Shown here: in pieces, positions 15,178 to 23,522 of the stretch | Numbering within the stretch: position 1 is the stretch's first letter | Layout of the letters: each line of letters opens with the position of its first letter | Assembly (NCBI GenBank): GCA_964577935.1 | Contig: CAZOAJ010000016.1 | Span: forward strand, 1 to 41,880 | Direction of reading: 5' to 3' | From: JABDGV01 sp964577935 | Lineage (GTDB): Bacteria > Chlamydiota > Chlamydiia > Chlamydiales > FEN-1388 | Length of the DNA: 41,880 nt | Notes under the pieces: generated by a model | Told to the model about the DNA's origin: nothing | Database searches by the model: none | What the model saw: only the letters and a program-made list of their open reading frames with translations | Made by a program: the position numbers and the translations under genes

Positions 15178-15989
15178 GAACTCACCCGGCTCGGAGCTAC
15201 ACTCGCTCCAGCTAGAATTCCTCCATCAACGGTTAACTCAATGCCAGTTATGTATTTTGAATCGTCTGAAGCCAAAAACAGTATTGCATGAGCTACATCC
15301 TCAGCTGACCCCATTTTATGCATCGGGATATCTCTAACAATATTAGCTATTCTAGATTCCCTCTCAGGACCAGTTCCCAACATAGGCTCCCACATCGGTG
15401 TAAGTATAGCTGCGGGATGCACCGAATTACACCGAATCTTATAGCCCTGCTGACAGCAATACAGAGCTACAGTTTTTGTATGATTTCTTACAGAAGCTTT
15501 GCTTGCGGCATAAGCTGCGGCACCTGGAATACCGACTAGACCGGATCTTGAGGAGATATTAACAATTGCTCCGTTAAGTGATTTTTTCATCGTTTGAATG
15601 GCATATTTGCAACCCAAAAAGACTCCATCTGAATTGACTGCATGAACTTGCCGCCAACTATCTAAAGATGCATTTTCAGGATCTTGTGGACCAAATCCGT
15701 CCTGAAATCCAGTTACTCCCGCATTATTCACAAGAATGTCAAGTTTACCAAATTTCTTCAGAATTAGCTTCATTGCATTACTCCAGCAGGCTTCATCTTG
15801 AACATCTAAGTGAAGATAGATTGAGCCATCTCCAATCTCTTGTACAACGGAAGCCCCCTTTACATCATCGATATCAGAAACAATAACTTGAGCACCTTCC
15901 ATAGCAAATAAGACTGCTGTTGCTTTTCCGATTCCTTGCGCAGCTCCTGTAATAAGAGCAACCTTGCCATCCAATCTTTTTTTAAACAT
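15174..15989 (-). CDS. Short-chain dehydrogenase/reductase
   Basis: A 271-residue classical SDR from ATG 15989. That start is preferred to ATG 16010 because an AGG lies about seven bases upstream and the cofactor loop begins at once. The NAD(P)-binding motif is TGAAQGIG, with DIDD after beta-2 (NAD preference likely). NNAGVTG, the catalytic Ser in ISSRSG and YAASKAS complete the active site. Two residues after SKAS the helix continues as usual, and the end ITGIELTVDGG matches the family. It oxidises or reduces an unidentified alcohol/ketone. It lies 35 bases after the quinone oxidoreductase gene, in the same direction and probably in the same operon. Confidence 0.93.
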   Translation of the reverse strand: MFKKRLDGKVALITGAAQGIGKATAVLFAMEGAQVIVSDIDDVKGASVVQEIGDGSIYLHLDVQDEACWSNAMKLILKKFGKLDILVNNAGVTGFQDGFGPQDPENASLDSWRQVHAVNSDGVFLGCKYAIQTMKKSLNGAIVNISSRSGLVGIPGAAAYAASKASVRNHTKTVALYCCQQGYKIRCNSVHPAAILTPMWEPMLGTGPERESRIANIVRDIPMHKMGSAEDVAHAILFLASDDSKYITGIELTVDGGILAGASVAPSRVSS

Positions 15990-16024
15990 TTTTACCTGCA
16001 AATGATTCATCTATAATTTAATGA

Positions 16025-17002
16025 CTAATCTTTAATTTTCAGAATAAGCTTACCTGTAGATTGGCGGCTTTCTAATAAATATTGTGCTTCTTGCGCCTTT
16101 TCAAGCGGAAAAACATGGCTAATATTTATTTTGATAAAGCCCTCTTTTATTCCATTCATTACAGCATTTGCTCTTTTGAGAAGCTCTTCTCTTGAAGTCA
16201 AATAATTCATCAAATTGCCTCCAACAAGTGCAATTGATTTAAGCTGGAGTTTATGAGCCTCAACAGGATCAGGAACGCCGCTGGACAGTCCAAATATGCA
16301 TATGGAGCCTCGAGTTCGTACAGCATCTAGGTCTTTTGTAAGTGTGTTTTTTCCTACACCATCAATGATATAATCAGCTCCTTTTCCGCTTGTAATTCTT
16401 TTCGTTTCGATCACAAAATCTTGTTTCGTATACACGATGACGTCGTCAGCACCAGCATTCTGCACAATTTTTGCCTTTTCTTCAGAAGATACAGTAGCAA
16501 TCACATGCGCTCCCAAATGTTTAAGCCATTGGACCACCAATAGACCTACGCCTCCTGCTGCTGCATGTACCAACACATGATCAGAAGGTTTGATGGAATA
16601 CACATCATGAACCAAATAGTGAGCTGTCATCCCTTGAAGTGGAAAAGCTGCACCAAGATCAAAATCGATTTCCCTAGGTAGAATTATTAGCCGAGAAGAG
16701 GGAGCTATAATATATTCAGAATAAGAACCGAGTACTCCTACATATGCTACCCGATCTCCGGGCCTAACTTCTGTTACCTCCTCACCTATTTCCTCAACAA
16801 CTCCAGCACCTTCGACGCCCGGAATGAATGGGAGTGAAACTGGTATCACGGGATTTCCAGTACGCATGTAAATATCAATAAAATTAACTCCGGCTGCTTT
16901 CAGACGGATAAGAACTTCACCTTTTTTAGGAACTGGTTTTTGAACGCTCTGCAAAATCAAAACATCAACATCTCCGTGTTTCATTACATTTATGGCTTTC
17001 AT
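16025..17002 (-). CDS. Quinone oxidoreductase, zinc-independent MDR family
   Basis: A 325-residue protein from ATG 17002, chosen because GGAG lies eight bases upstream and the family begins MKAINV-type. It has the GroES-like half (GVNFIDIYMRTG, PFIPGVEGAGVV) and the NADPH-binding half (VHAAAGGVGLLVVQWLKHLGAHVIA). Zinc ligands are absent, as in QOR. FPLQGMTAHYL and the end STGKLILKIKD match QOR (NADPH:quinone reductase), expected to reduce quinones or reactive carbonyls in the cytosol. It is divergent from the LysR regulator over a 100-base gap and followed by the SDR gene, suggesting LysR control of a small redox operon. Confidence 0.93.
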   Translation of the reverse strand: MKAINVMKHGDVDVLILQSVQKPVPKKGEVLIRLKAAGVNFIDIYMRTGNPVIPVSLPFIPGVEGAGVVEEIGEEVTEVRPGDRVAYVGVLGSYSEYIIAPSSRLIILPREIDFDLGAAFPLQGMTAHYLVHDVYSIKPSDHVLVHAAAGGVGLLVVQWLKHLGAHVIATVSSEEKAKIVQNAGADDVIVYTKQDFVIETKRITSGKGADYIIDGVGKNTLTKDLDAVRTRGSICIFGLSSGVPDPVEAHKLQLKSIALVGGNLMNYLTSREELLKRANAVMNGIKEGFIKINISHVFPLEKAQEAQYLLESRQSTGKLILKIKD

Positions 17003-17102
17003 AGTGTCTCCGTTCATTGATCTTGAAAATTGACATTGTGGATTATCATCTATAATTTTACAATTCATCTATTGGTTAACAACTATCAACTTTAAATTGA
17101 TT
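17003..17102. promoter_or_regulatory. Divergent promoter/operator region, oxidoreductase operon and LysR gene
   Basis: This is the 100-base gap between divergent starts at 17002 and 17103. It holds a near-palindrome TTGGTTAACAA (~17072-17082). It also holds the 13-mer TCATCTATAATTT (17046-17058), which recurs at 16007-16019 in front of the SDR gene. LysR proteins usually bind such divergent gaps, so one of these may be the operator. Confidence 0.4.
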
Positions 17103-17987
17103 ATGGTCGCATTATCTCAGATGAAAGCATTGGTAATGACTTCAGAAAAAGGAAGCCTTGCCGCAGCCGCACGCGAGCTCGGAGTCTCAACTGCTGCCGT
17201 AAGCAAGCAACTCATTCTGCTAGAAAAGGAGCTTGGGCTCCAGTTAATAACTCGAACAACAAGACATCTAGAATTTACTGAAGTTGGGAAAAGTTATTGT
17301 GATCAATGCAGACGCGTTCTTGAAGAGCTTGATATGGCAGCAGCTCTTGTTGATCAAATGAAAATAGTTCCCCAGGGTCAATTAAAAGTGCTTAGCAGTC
17401 GATACTTTGGCTCTGTATATATATTGCCATACCTTCATGAGTTTCTTTCTCTGTTCCCAAATATTCATGTTGATATTGAATTATCGGAACGGCTTCCAAA
17501 TTTTGATGAAGAACTTCTTGATATATCGATAGGAATGAGCATCCCCTTAACCGGGCATATCACTCAAAAACAAATAGAGACTAATCGGGCTTGTTTTTGT
17601 GCTTCTCCTTCCTACTTAAACAAATTTGGGACTCCCCGAGTTCCAAAGGATTTGGCAAAACATCGACATATCATTCATAGCATGCGTAGCCCTCCCAACA
17701 TATTGAATTTTCCAAATAATGAAACTGTCTCGATAAAACCCTATATTTGTATAAATGATTCTTTAGCGATGATAAAACTAGCTCAAGATGGCTTAGGGAT
17801 AATAAAAACTCATTATGCCTTGGTTCAAGAATTACTCGAAAACAAAACGCTTGTTGAAGTACTCCCTTCTTTTATTGAAACTGAAGTACCTCTATATGTT
17901 GCTTTTCCTCAACGTCGCTATGTTTCTCCTAAAGTGCGAAATTTTATTGATTTCTTCCTCAACAAAGCTAAATCCAAAGGCATTTGA
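17103..17987 (+). CDS. LysR-family transcriptional regulator
   Basis: A 294-residue regulator from ATG 17103 (a TTG at 17097 is in frame). The N-terminal winged helix-turn-helix is standard: MKALVMTSEKGSLAAAAREL followed by STAAVSKQLILLEKELG and RTTRHLEFTEVGKSY. The LysR substrate-binding domain follows from about residue 90 (GQLKVLSSRYFGSVYILPYL). Length is normal. It probably senses a small molecule and regulates the divergent oxidoreductase/SDR operon. The last 40 bases of the gene and 44 bases beyond are the first copy of an 84-bp direct repeat, so its 3' end has been duplicated 954 bases downstream. Confidence 0.93.
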   Translation: MVALSQMKALVMTSEKGSLAAAARELGVSTAAVSKQLILLEKELGLQLITRTTRHLEFTEVGKSYCDQCRRVLEELDMAAALVDQMKIVPQGQLKVLSSRYFGSVYILPYLHEFLSLFPNIHVDIELSERLPNFDEELLDISIGMSIPLTGHITQKQIETNRACFCASPSYLNKFGTPRVPKDLAKHRHIIHSMRSPPNILNFPNNETVSIKPYICINDSLAMIKLAQDGLGIIKTHYALVQELLENKTLVEVLPSFIETEVPLYVAFPQRRYVSPKVRNFIDFFLNKAKSKGI

Positions 17988-18031
17988 ACGCGTTAGATAT
18001 CTTTAGTGTCAGAAAGCTGTCGTATTTTGTA
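17948..18031 (+). repeat. 84-bp direct repeat, copy 1 (3' end of LysR gene)
   Basis: It begins TGATTTCTTCCTC inside the last codons of the LysR gene and ends CGTATTTTGTA in the spacer. It is identical to 18902-18985, offset 954 bases. Confidence 0.95.
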
Positions 18032-18201
18032 GCATTCGCTCCCAAATGTTTACGCTAATAAGATGGATATTTACTAAAAGAGATCCTGTTAAACTATTAT
18101 TATTTAAAATTTATTATAGCGTGTTTTATATAATATTTATTTTAAATGTTAGAATTAAATATGTTTTGCATTATTTTATTAATTAAATTAAAAGAAAAAT
18201 A

Positions 18202-18726
18202 ATGACTCATCGTTTCAAGACAATATTATTTACCCTTCTATGTGTTTTTTGTACAATTGGGATTACTCCAATATGGACAGCGACTTCTCATGAACAAGAA
18301 AAGAGGGATAGCATGGATTACGAACAGTTGAAGATCAAATCTTACAAACATTGGGATCTATATCTCCATGAGAATCAATGCTACCTTGGCAGAACATTTG
18401 TTCAGCTCAAGGACGAGGAAGGCATGGATGATTTTCTATCGATAAAAGGGGAAGTACGCGACGAGTTTTTCTTGATAGGAGAAAAAGTGAAAGCTGCTCT
18501 CAAAACTCTTTTTCAGCCAAACAAGATGAACTACGCCTCCCTAAGCAATACGTCTCCAGTGATTCACGTTCACATTATTCCAAGGTACAAAGAGTCCCGA
18601 GAATTTGCTGAAGTTACCTTTAAAGACGCAAGATGGGGATCAAACTATGCCCCCTACGACAAATCTTATGTCACCGATGAATCCATCCTTTTCCAAATTC
18701 GGGATGCTATCCGCGACGCATTATAA
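18202..18726 (+). CDS. HIT-family protein with N-terminal signal-like segment
   Basis: The HIT-like core includes HWDLYLHENQCYLGR (50-64), NYASLSN (110-116) and VIHVHIIPRY (120-129). In canonical HIT proteins that last motif is H-x-H-x-H; here the first His is Val, while the presumed nucleophile His122 and His124 remain. HIT enzymes hydrolyse nucleotide conjugates such as Ap4A or AMP-lysine. Two starts are possible. ATG 18202 adds a signal-peptide-like MTHRFKTILFTLLCVFCTIG. ATG 18313 has GAGGG about six bases upstream and gives a cytosolic 137-residue protein. The gene lies between the two 84-bp repeats, so it may have been inserted with them. Confidence 0.75.
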   Translation: MTHRFKTILFTLLCVFCTIGITPIWTATSHEQEKRDSMDYEQLKIKSYKHWDLYLHENQCYLGRTFVQLKDEEGMDDFLSIKGEVRDEFFLIGEKVKAALKTLFQPNKMNYASLSNTSPVIHVHIIPRYKESREFAEVTFKDARWGSNYAPYDKSYVTDESILFQIRDAIRDAL

Positions 18727-19039
18727 TCGGAAAGCAACTGCTTCCCAAATAGGCGATTGGATCGAGCTACGAGATGAGAGACACTTTCTTGCTCGGATTT
18801 TCGAATGGCGCCTGAAGACGTCTGCTCAAAAAATCTTGTGAATGAGATGTAACACGCAGCTATTGCCTGCCTAGTTGTCTTTGCTCACGAGGGATATGAA
18901 CTGATTTCTTCCTCAACAAAGCTAAATCCAAAGGCATTTGAACGCGTTAGATATCTTTAGTGTCAGAAAGCTGTCGTATTTTGTAAACTGAAGCTATTGA
19001 GTTCGACTCTTCCTCATCTAAATCATTTTAGGTATATCA
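18727..19039. other. Gene-free stretch between HIT gene and pyrG
   Basis: No gene recognised. The first ~170 bases are less AT-rich than other spacers here and have a short open segment in another frame (to 18841) without recognisable motifs, possibly a gene remnant. The second half contains repeat copy 2 (18902-18985), then the pyrG leader. Confidence 0.6.
18902..18985 (+). repeat. 84-bp direct repeat, copy 2
   Basis: Exact copy of 17948-18031, including the final codons and stop codon of the LysR gene, placed 55 bases before pyrG with no coding context. It marks a duplication or insertion event around the HIT gene. Confidence 0.95.
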
Positions 19040-20671
19040 ATGGGCAAAAATGAATTGGGCAGTCATTGCAGGTATATTTTTGTTACAGGTGGAGTAGCAT
19101 CCTCTCTAGGTAAAGGAATCACTGCTTCGGCTGTAGCTCTTATTCTCGAGCGATTAGGCTACCCCGTAGCTATGTTGAAGCTTGAGCCCTATATCAATAT
19201 TGATCCTGGGACAATGAGCCCCTTTCAACATGGAGAAGTATACGTCACTGATGATGGAGCAGAAACCGACCTTGACTTAGGCCACTATCATCGATTCACA
19301 TCAAGTCCATTAAGCCGTCTTTCAAATGTGACTACAGGTCAGATCTATCATGAAGTTATTCGACGTGAAAGAAAAGGCGATTACTTAGGTAAAACTGTTC
19401 AAGTCATTCCCCATATTACAGATGAGATTAAAAGAAGAATTAAACTCTGTGGAGAACAGCTCACGGGGCAAGGATTTGTCGTTGCAGAAGTTGGTGGAAC
19501 TGTTGGCGACATTGAATCGCTTCCATTTCTTGAAGCAATTCGCCAGATGCGCTTTGAGCATCCCAAAGAGTGCTTAAATATTCACGTAACGTATGTCCCC
19601 TATATTCAAGCAGCTCAGGAAATCAAAACTAAACCAACCCAACACTCTGTTCAATCTCTCCGTCAGATTGGCATCTTTCCAGAATATCTCGTGTGCAGAT
19701 GCGAAAAACCGCTTGCACCTGATGTAAAAGAAAAAATTAGCTCATTTTGCAATGTCGCACCCGAATGCGTTTTTGATGCATATGACACGAGCTGCATCTA
19801 CTCAATACCACTCTTGCTTGATAAGAGCGGTATAACAAAAGCATTGATATCGACTTTTAACCTTCCTGACAAGGCTTGTGACAAAACTGTTGATCTATCC
19901 GATTGGAAGGAATACGTAGAACGTGATGAGACAGCTAAGACCGAGCTTTCAATTGGCATCGTGGGTAAATATGTTCAACATCAAGATGCTTATAAATCGC
20001 TTTATGAATCACTCAAGCATGCTGCAAATCATTTAAAAGTTCGATTAAATCTTGTAAAAATTGACTCAGAAGTTTTTTCTGACAAGGAGCAAGGTCTTGA
20101 TGGATACTTGATCCCAGGTGGATTTGGGGAACGAGGATGGGAAGGAAAAATTCGAGCTGCTGAATACTGCCGGACAAGCAAAACCCCCTATTTTGGTATT
20201 TGTCTTGGTATGCAAGTGATGGCAGTGGAATTTGCTCGGAATATTCTCGGACTAAAAAATGCAAATTCAACGGAAATGAACCAACAGACTGAAGATCCGG
20301 TCATCTCATTACTTCTCTCTCAAATAGGGCTTGAAGAACTCGGCGGCACCATGCGTTTGGGAAGTTATGCATGCACACTTGATCTATCAAGTCGTAGTAA
20401 AGAGGCTTATAGATCAACCCATATCCACGAACGTCATCGCCATCGATATGAATTCAATAATCATTATCGAAAGCTATTTCAAGATGCAGGAATGGTCATA
20501 GCTGGTCGGCATGAACCTCTTGACCTCGTCGAAATTCTTGAAGTAAAGGATCATCCTTGGATGGTCGGCGTTCAGTTTCATCCAGAATTCTTATCTACGC
20601 CCATTAAACCTCATCCCCTCTTCGTAGATTTTCTTAAAGCCTCTCTAAAACACCGAGAACAAAATACATGA
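19040..20671 (+). CDS. pyrG: CTP synthase
   Basis: PyrG makes CTP from UTP, ATP and glutamine in the cytosol. The 543-residue length is normal. The synthetase domain has FVTGGVASSLGKGITA (14-29), LEPYINIDPGTMSP and HGEVYVTDDGAE. The glutaminase domain has GGFGERGWEGK, GICLGMQ with nucleophile Cys388, and FHPEF with His514/Glu516. All catalytic residues are present. An AGGT seven bases before ATG 19040 serves as a weak ribosome site. Its stop overlaps yqgF by ATGA, giving translational coupling. The kdsB-pyrG-yqgF order is chlamydial. Retained synthesis means CTP need not be taken wholly from the host. Confidence 0.98.
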   Translation: MGKNELGSHCRYIFVTGGVASSLGKGITASAVALILERLGYPVAMLKLEPYINIDPGTMSPFQHGEVYVTDDGAETDLDLGHYHRFTSSPLSRLSNVTTGQIYHEVIRRERKGDYLGKTVQVIPHITDEIKRRIKLCGEQLTGQGFVVAEVGGTVGDIESLPFLEAIRQMRFEHPKECLNIHVTYVPYIQAAQEIKTKPTQHSVQSLRQIGIFPEYLVCRCEKPLAPDVKEKISSFCNVAPECVFDAYDTSCIYSIPLLLDKSGITKALISTFNLPDKACDKTVDLSDWKEYVERDETAKTELSIGIVGKYVQHQDAYKSLYESLKHAANHLKVRLNLVKIDSEVFSDKEQGLDGYLIPGGFGERGWEGKIRAAEYCRTSKTPYFGICLGMQVMAVEFARNILGLKNANSTEMNQQTEDPVISLLLSQIGLEELGGTMRLGSYACTLDLSSRSKEAYRSTHIHERHRHRYEFNNHYRKLFQDAGMVIAGRHEPLDLVEILEVKDHPWMVGVQFHPEFLSTPIKPHPLFVDFLKASLKHREQNT

Positions 20672-21102
20672 GAATTTTAGCTCTAGATTTCGGCCTTGCT
20701 CGAATAGGTCTTGCACTCTCAGATCCAACACAAACCATCGCATCATCACTCCCTACAATCGAGAGTGCTCGCGATCCCAAAAGGGCAGCAGTTATCGTTT
20801 CTGAATACTTGAAGAATCTTATAAAAACTACTCAAGTAGTTGAAATTGTCGTAGGGCTTCCGCTCAAGTTAGACGGAGGAGACTCTGATACTACAAAGCT
20901 TGTGCGCACATTTGTAGGACACTTGAAAGAACTATGCACCTTACCAATCCAAATTTTTGATGAACGACTCACGACCGTTCAAGCAGATCGTGCTCTTCGT
21001 GAGGCTCAATTTTCTCGTAAAGCACGCTCAAAAAAAGTGGACGCGACAACCGCAACGATTCTTCTCCAAAATTTCCTAGATATGAAAAAAATGCGGCAAT
21101 AA
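20668..21102 (+). CDS. yqgF: YqgF/RuvX RNase H-fold nuclease
   Basis: This 144-residue protein has the YqgF RNase H-like fold: MRILALDFGLARIGLALSD with the first catalytic Asp, VVGLPLKLDGG, FDERLTTVQA with Glu, and KVDATTATILLQNFLD with the terminal Asp. It probably matures the 5' end of 16S rRNA, as YqgF does in E. coli; a Holliday-junction role has also been proposed. Length matches the family. It overlaps pyrG by four bases. In Chlamydia, zwf follows; here a glycosyltransferase does. Confidence 0.96.
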   Translation: MRILALDFGLARIGLALSDPTQTIASSLPTIESARDPKRAAVIVSEYLKNLIKTTQVVEIVVGLPLKLDGGDSDTTKLVRTFVGHLKELCTLPIQIFDERLTTVQADRALREAQFSRKARSKKVDATTATILLQNFLDMKKMRQ

Positions 21103-21135
21103 CTCTTACTCAAGAATTCTTACTCAAGTCCATCA

Positions 21136-22305
21136 ATGAAGACCATTGTTCATATACTTAACTTAGACACTGCAGGCGGCGTCGAGCATCTCTTCGCTCA
21201 CTATCTTGAACAAGAGACGAAGCTACATCATGTGGTCTCAATTACAGGCCGAAAGCCGCACCAACATTTTGATTTGGCTTTACAGCATGCTCAAAAAGTT
21301 GTTTATGAACGATATCTTCTCGGTCTAAAAATACCAAAAATTCTTCACCCTCTTTCAGTTTGGAAGAGGAATAAAGCTATAGATCAAATCTCATCACCTA
21401 ACATTCTTTTTTGGAACCGAATGGAGAGTGATTTTGTTCTTACAAATCCCAAATCTACTGTCACCTATTATGAGCATGGAGCAGCGTGGATGGGATCGGT
21501 TACCGAGAGCAAACAAAGATTCTTAAGTTCTGCAAATTCTATTATTGCCATTTCTCGAGCAGCAAAAGAAATGCTTAAGCAGCGCTGGTCTGTTCATTGT
21601 CCGATAACTGTAATTCCCAATCCTAGACGCCCCGATATACCTATAGCCCTAACTCATCGGATCCTTCCATCTCAAAGACCTTTCCGTTTAGGATATATTG
21701 GACGTCTCACTCCTCTCAAAGGAGTTCCAATAGCAATCCATATTCTCCATGAACTTACAATGAGAGGGATTGATGTTGAGCTTGTAATTGCAGGTGTTGG
21801 TGATGATGCAGAAACCTGTACAAGACTTACGGAAACACTTGAGCTCAAGGGGAAAATAGCAAGGCTGAAATTTGTTAACAATGTTGTCGACTGGTACGAC
21901 TCAATCGACTTACTCCTCGTTCCCTCAATTCGAGAACCACTGGGGTTGATCGCAATAGAAGCCGCCGCTCGCGGCCTTCCCGTGCTTGCAAGTAACGTTG
22001 ATGGTCTACCCGAAGTGATTGAGGATCAAATCTCAGGAATACTCGTTCAACCCACCCTTCCAATCGAATCCTATTATGAACTTGGAGGTCAGAAAAAAAA
22101 CCTCCCGGAATTTGTTTTCGATCCCGAGTCGTCAACAGTTTCAAGCCCTAAAATTATCGATCCACACAGAAGCGCAGACCTTATCGAAAAACTTCTAAGC
22201 GATAAAGACCACTATGAACAGCTCTCAAAGGGCGCTCTTATAACGGCTAATTTGCACCCAACTTTTACAAACTATACCAAGGCACTTACGCATGCCTTAA
22301 TCTAA
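21136..22305 (+). CDS. GT4-family glycosyltransferase
   Basis: A 389-residue GT-B glycosyltransferase. The N-terminal acceptor half has HILNLDTAGGVEHLFAHYL. The donor half has FRLGYIGRLTPLKGVPIAIHIL, then LVIAGVGDD, and VPSIREPLGLIAIEAAARGLPVLASNVDGLPEVIED, which holds the E-x7-E motif of GT4 retaining enzymes. It transfers a sugar from a nucleotide sugar, possibly to LPS or another envelope glycan; neighbour kdsB suggests the former but does not prove it. A ~40-residue insertion, rich in Lys/Ser/Pro, sits after GILVQP. Its end overlaps the convergent gene at 22297 by nine bases. Confidence 0.9.
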   Translation: MKTIVHILNLDTAGGVEHLFAHYLEQETKLHHVVSITGRKPHQHFDLALQHAQKVVYERYLLGLKIPKILHPLSVWKRNKAIDQISSPNILFWNRMESDFVLTNPKSTVTYYEHGAAWMGSVTESKQRFLSSANSIIAISRAAKEMLKQRWSVHCPITVIPNPRRPDIPIALTHRILPSQRPFRLGYIGRLTPLKGVPIAIHILHELTMRGIDVELVIAGVGDDAETCTRLTETLELKGKIARLKFVNNVVDWYDSIDLLLVPSIREPLGLIAIEAAARGLPVLASNVDGLPEVIEDQISGILVQPTLPIESYYELGGQKKNLPEFVFDPESSTVSSPKIIDPHRSADLIEKLLSDKDHYEQLSKGALITANLHPTFTNYTKALTHALI

Positions 22306-23367
22306 CGGCTTTGCTGAAGGCCCGAGCGAAGGAAGCAGTACTTCATTTCCACGAACCTCTCCGATATACCCTTTCGGTTTATTTTCATTTATATGTGCAT
22401 TCAACATTTCAAGCGCAATTTGTCGTTGTGATTGTCGTTGTGATACAGGGCCCTCATTTGTATCTGGATTATCCTGAAGAATCTTACGCATACGTGTTAC
22501 ACCATGCGCTTTACCCTCATTTATAAGGGCTTTTTTATCTATGTTCTTGTTTTTCAGCGAATTAATCGCCTTCTTGAATGAAGTTTGAATATGTTCAGGA
22601 ACTTTCTCTTTCCGAGTCTTAAGCTCATCCGTTTTGGAATCTTTTGATAAACCAAGCTTTGACAGAACTTTGAAAGCATGTTTTTTTATGGATTGAGTCA
22701 GCGGGCGCGTTGAAATGTAGTCAATTGCATGTCCAACATATTCTTGAAAATGTGTGAGTGTACGAAATTGTTTCTCCCAAAATCGAGGACAACCGTGTTC
22801 TTCAAGTTTGATGTAGAGTGTTCCGTCTGGTTGCTTTGCAAAAAGGATAGTTTGTTTTCCTGCAGGTAACATTTCGCCATCTTTGAGTTTCTTATCTCTT
22901 GGCAATAAATCATTTCGTAAATCAAGCCCATACTGTGCATCAGCCTTAGTTAAATTCTCCTTCATGTGTGTAGAAATTCTGGCATATGAGGGGCCACATG
23001 CTTTCAAAAATTGCTCAATTTTTGCTCCATCAATCGGATTTCCCTTTCCAACCCTCATTGCACCAGCCGTAAATAGATCATTGTGTTCTGCAGCTTTGCT
23101 TGTAAGGTACCACATCAAACAGACGGCAGCTTGAGGTGTTGCCTTGTCTTCTAAGAATTTTTCCCAATCTGCTTCATTCACCGCTGCTTTTTCCATGAGC
23201 TTTACAAGGTTTCCTCCTAAGGCAATCATATCATGCATTTTTTCCTGAGGAACTCCAGGACAATGTTGCTCACAAAATTTGTTAAGGCGTTCTTGAGTTT
23301 TTTGCAGATCTGTTTTTTCAGATGATTGCGATGAATTCGTTGACAAAGGGCCATTTATAGGAGACAT
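22297..23367 (-). CDS. Unrecognised chlamydia-type protein, candidate effector
   Basis: A 356-residue soluble protein with no signal peptide, starting MSPINGPLSTNSSQSSEKTD, a Ser-rich polar N terminus typical of type III secreted proteins. Helical segments follow, then GEMLPAGKQTILFAKQ and GTLYIKLEEHG (~173-205) and EYVGHAIDYISTRP. A Lys-rich helical region and a polar tail (SQRQSQRQIALEMLNAH) end it. The block PAG-x-G-x-LYIKL loosely resembles FPAG...GKLYLRL in the 533-residue protein at 10877-12478, so they may share a distant domain. GGTGAG just upstream of the ATG is a usable ribosome site. Function unknown. Confidence 0.55.
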   Translation of the reverse strand: MSPINGPLSTNSSQSSEKTDLQKTQERLNKFCEQHCPGVPQEKMHDMIALGGNLVKLMEKAAVNEADWEKFLEDKATPQAAVCLMWYLTSKAAEHNDLFTAGAMRVGKGNPIDGAKIEQFLKACGPSYARISTHMKENLTKADAQYGLDLRNDLLPRDKKLKDGEMLPAGKQTILFAKQPDGTLYIKLEEHGCPRFWEKQFRTLTHFQEYVGHAIDYISTRPLTQSIKKHAFKVLSKLGLSKDSKTDELKTRKEKVPEHIQTSFKKAINSLKNKNIDKKALINEGKAHGVTRMRKILQDNPDTNEGPVSQRQSQRQIALEMLNAHINENKPKGYIGEVRGNEVLLPSLGPSAKPLD

Positions 23368-23522
23368 AAACTCACCAGACCTTGACTCAAGTATCTTGAC
23401 TTAAGTATACAATTTTTAATTTTATTATTTAACTCACATTGTCTAATTAATCATCAAGCTTTTGCTTATGCTCAGAGAGATTCTTTATCTAGGAAAGAAG
23501 TGTTGATCAAAAGGTGCAAGAT

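Noticed and set aside
18040..18201. AT-rich tract as a replication origin or attachment site
   Set aside because: No DnaA-box cluster, no integrase and no tRNA gene are nearby. It looks like an ordinary AT-rich promoter region.
18605..18841. 78-residue reading frame overlapping the HIT gene
   Set aside because: Its first half is the HIT gene in another frame, and the rest has no recognisable motif or ribosome site.
21104..21131. Short tandem repeat TTACTCAAGAATTC-like after yqgF
   Set aside because: Only two ~11-base units with no coding or structural consequence; chance in AT-rich spacer cannot be excluded.
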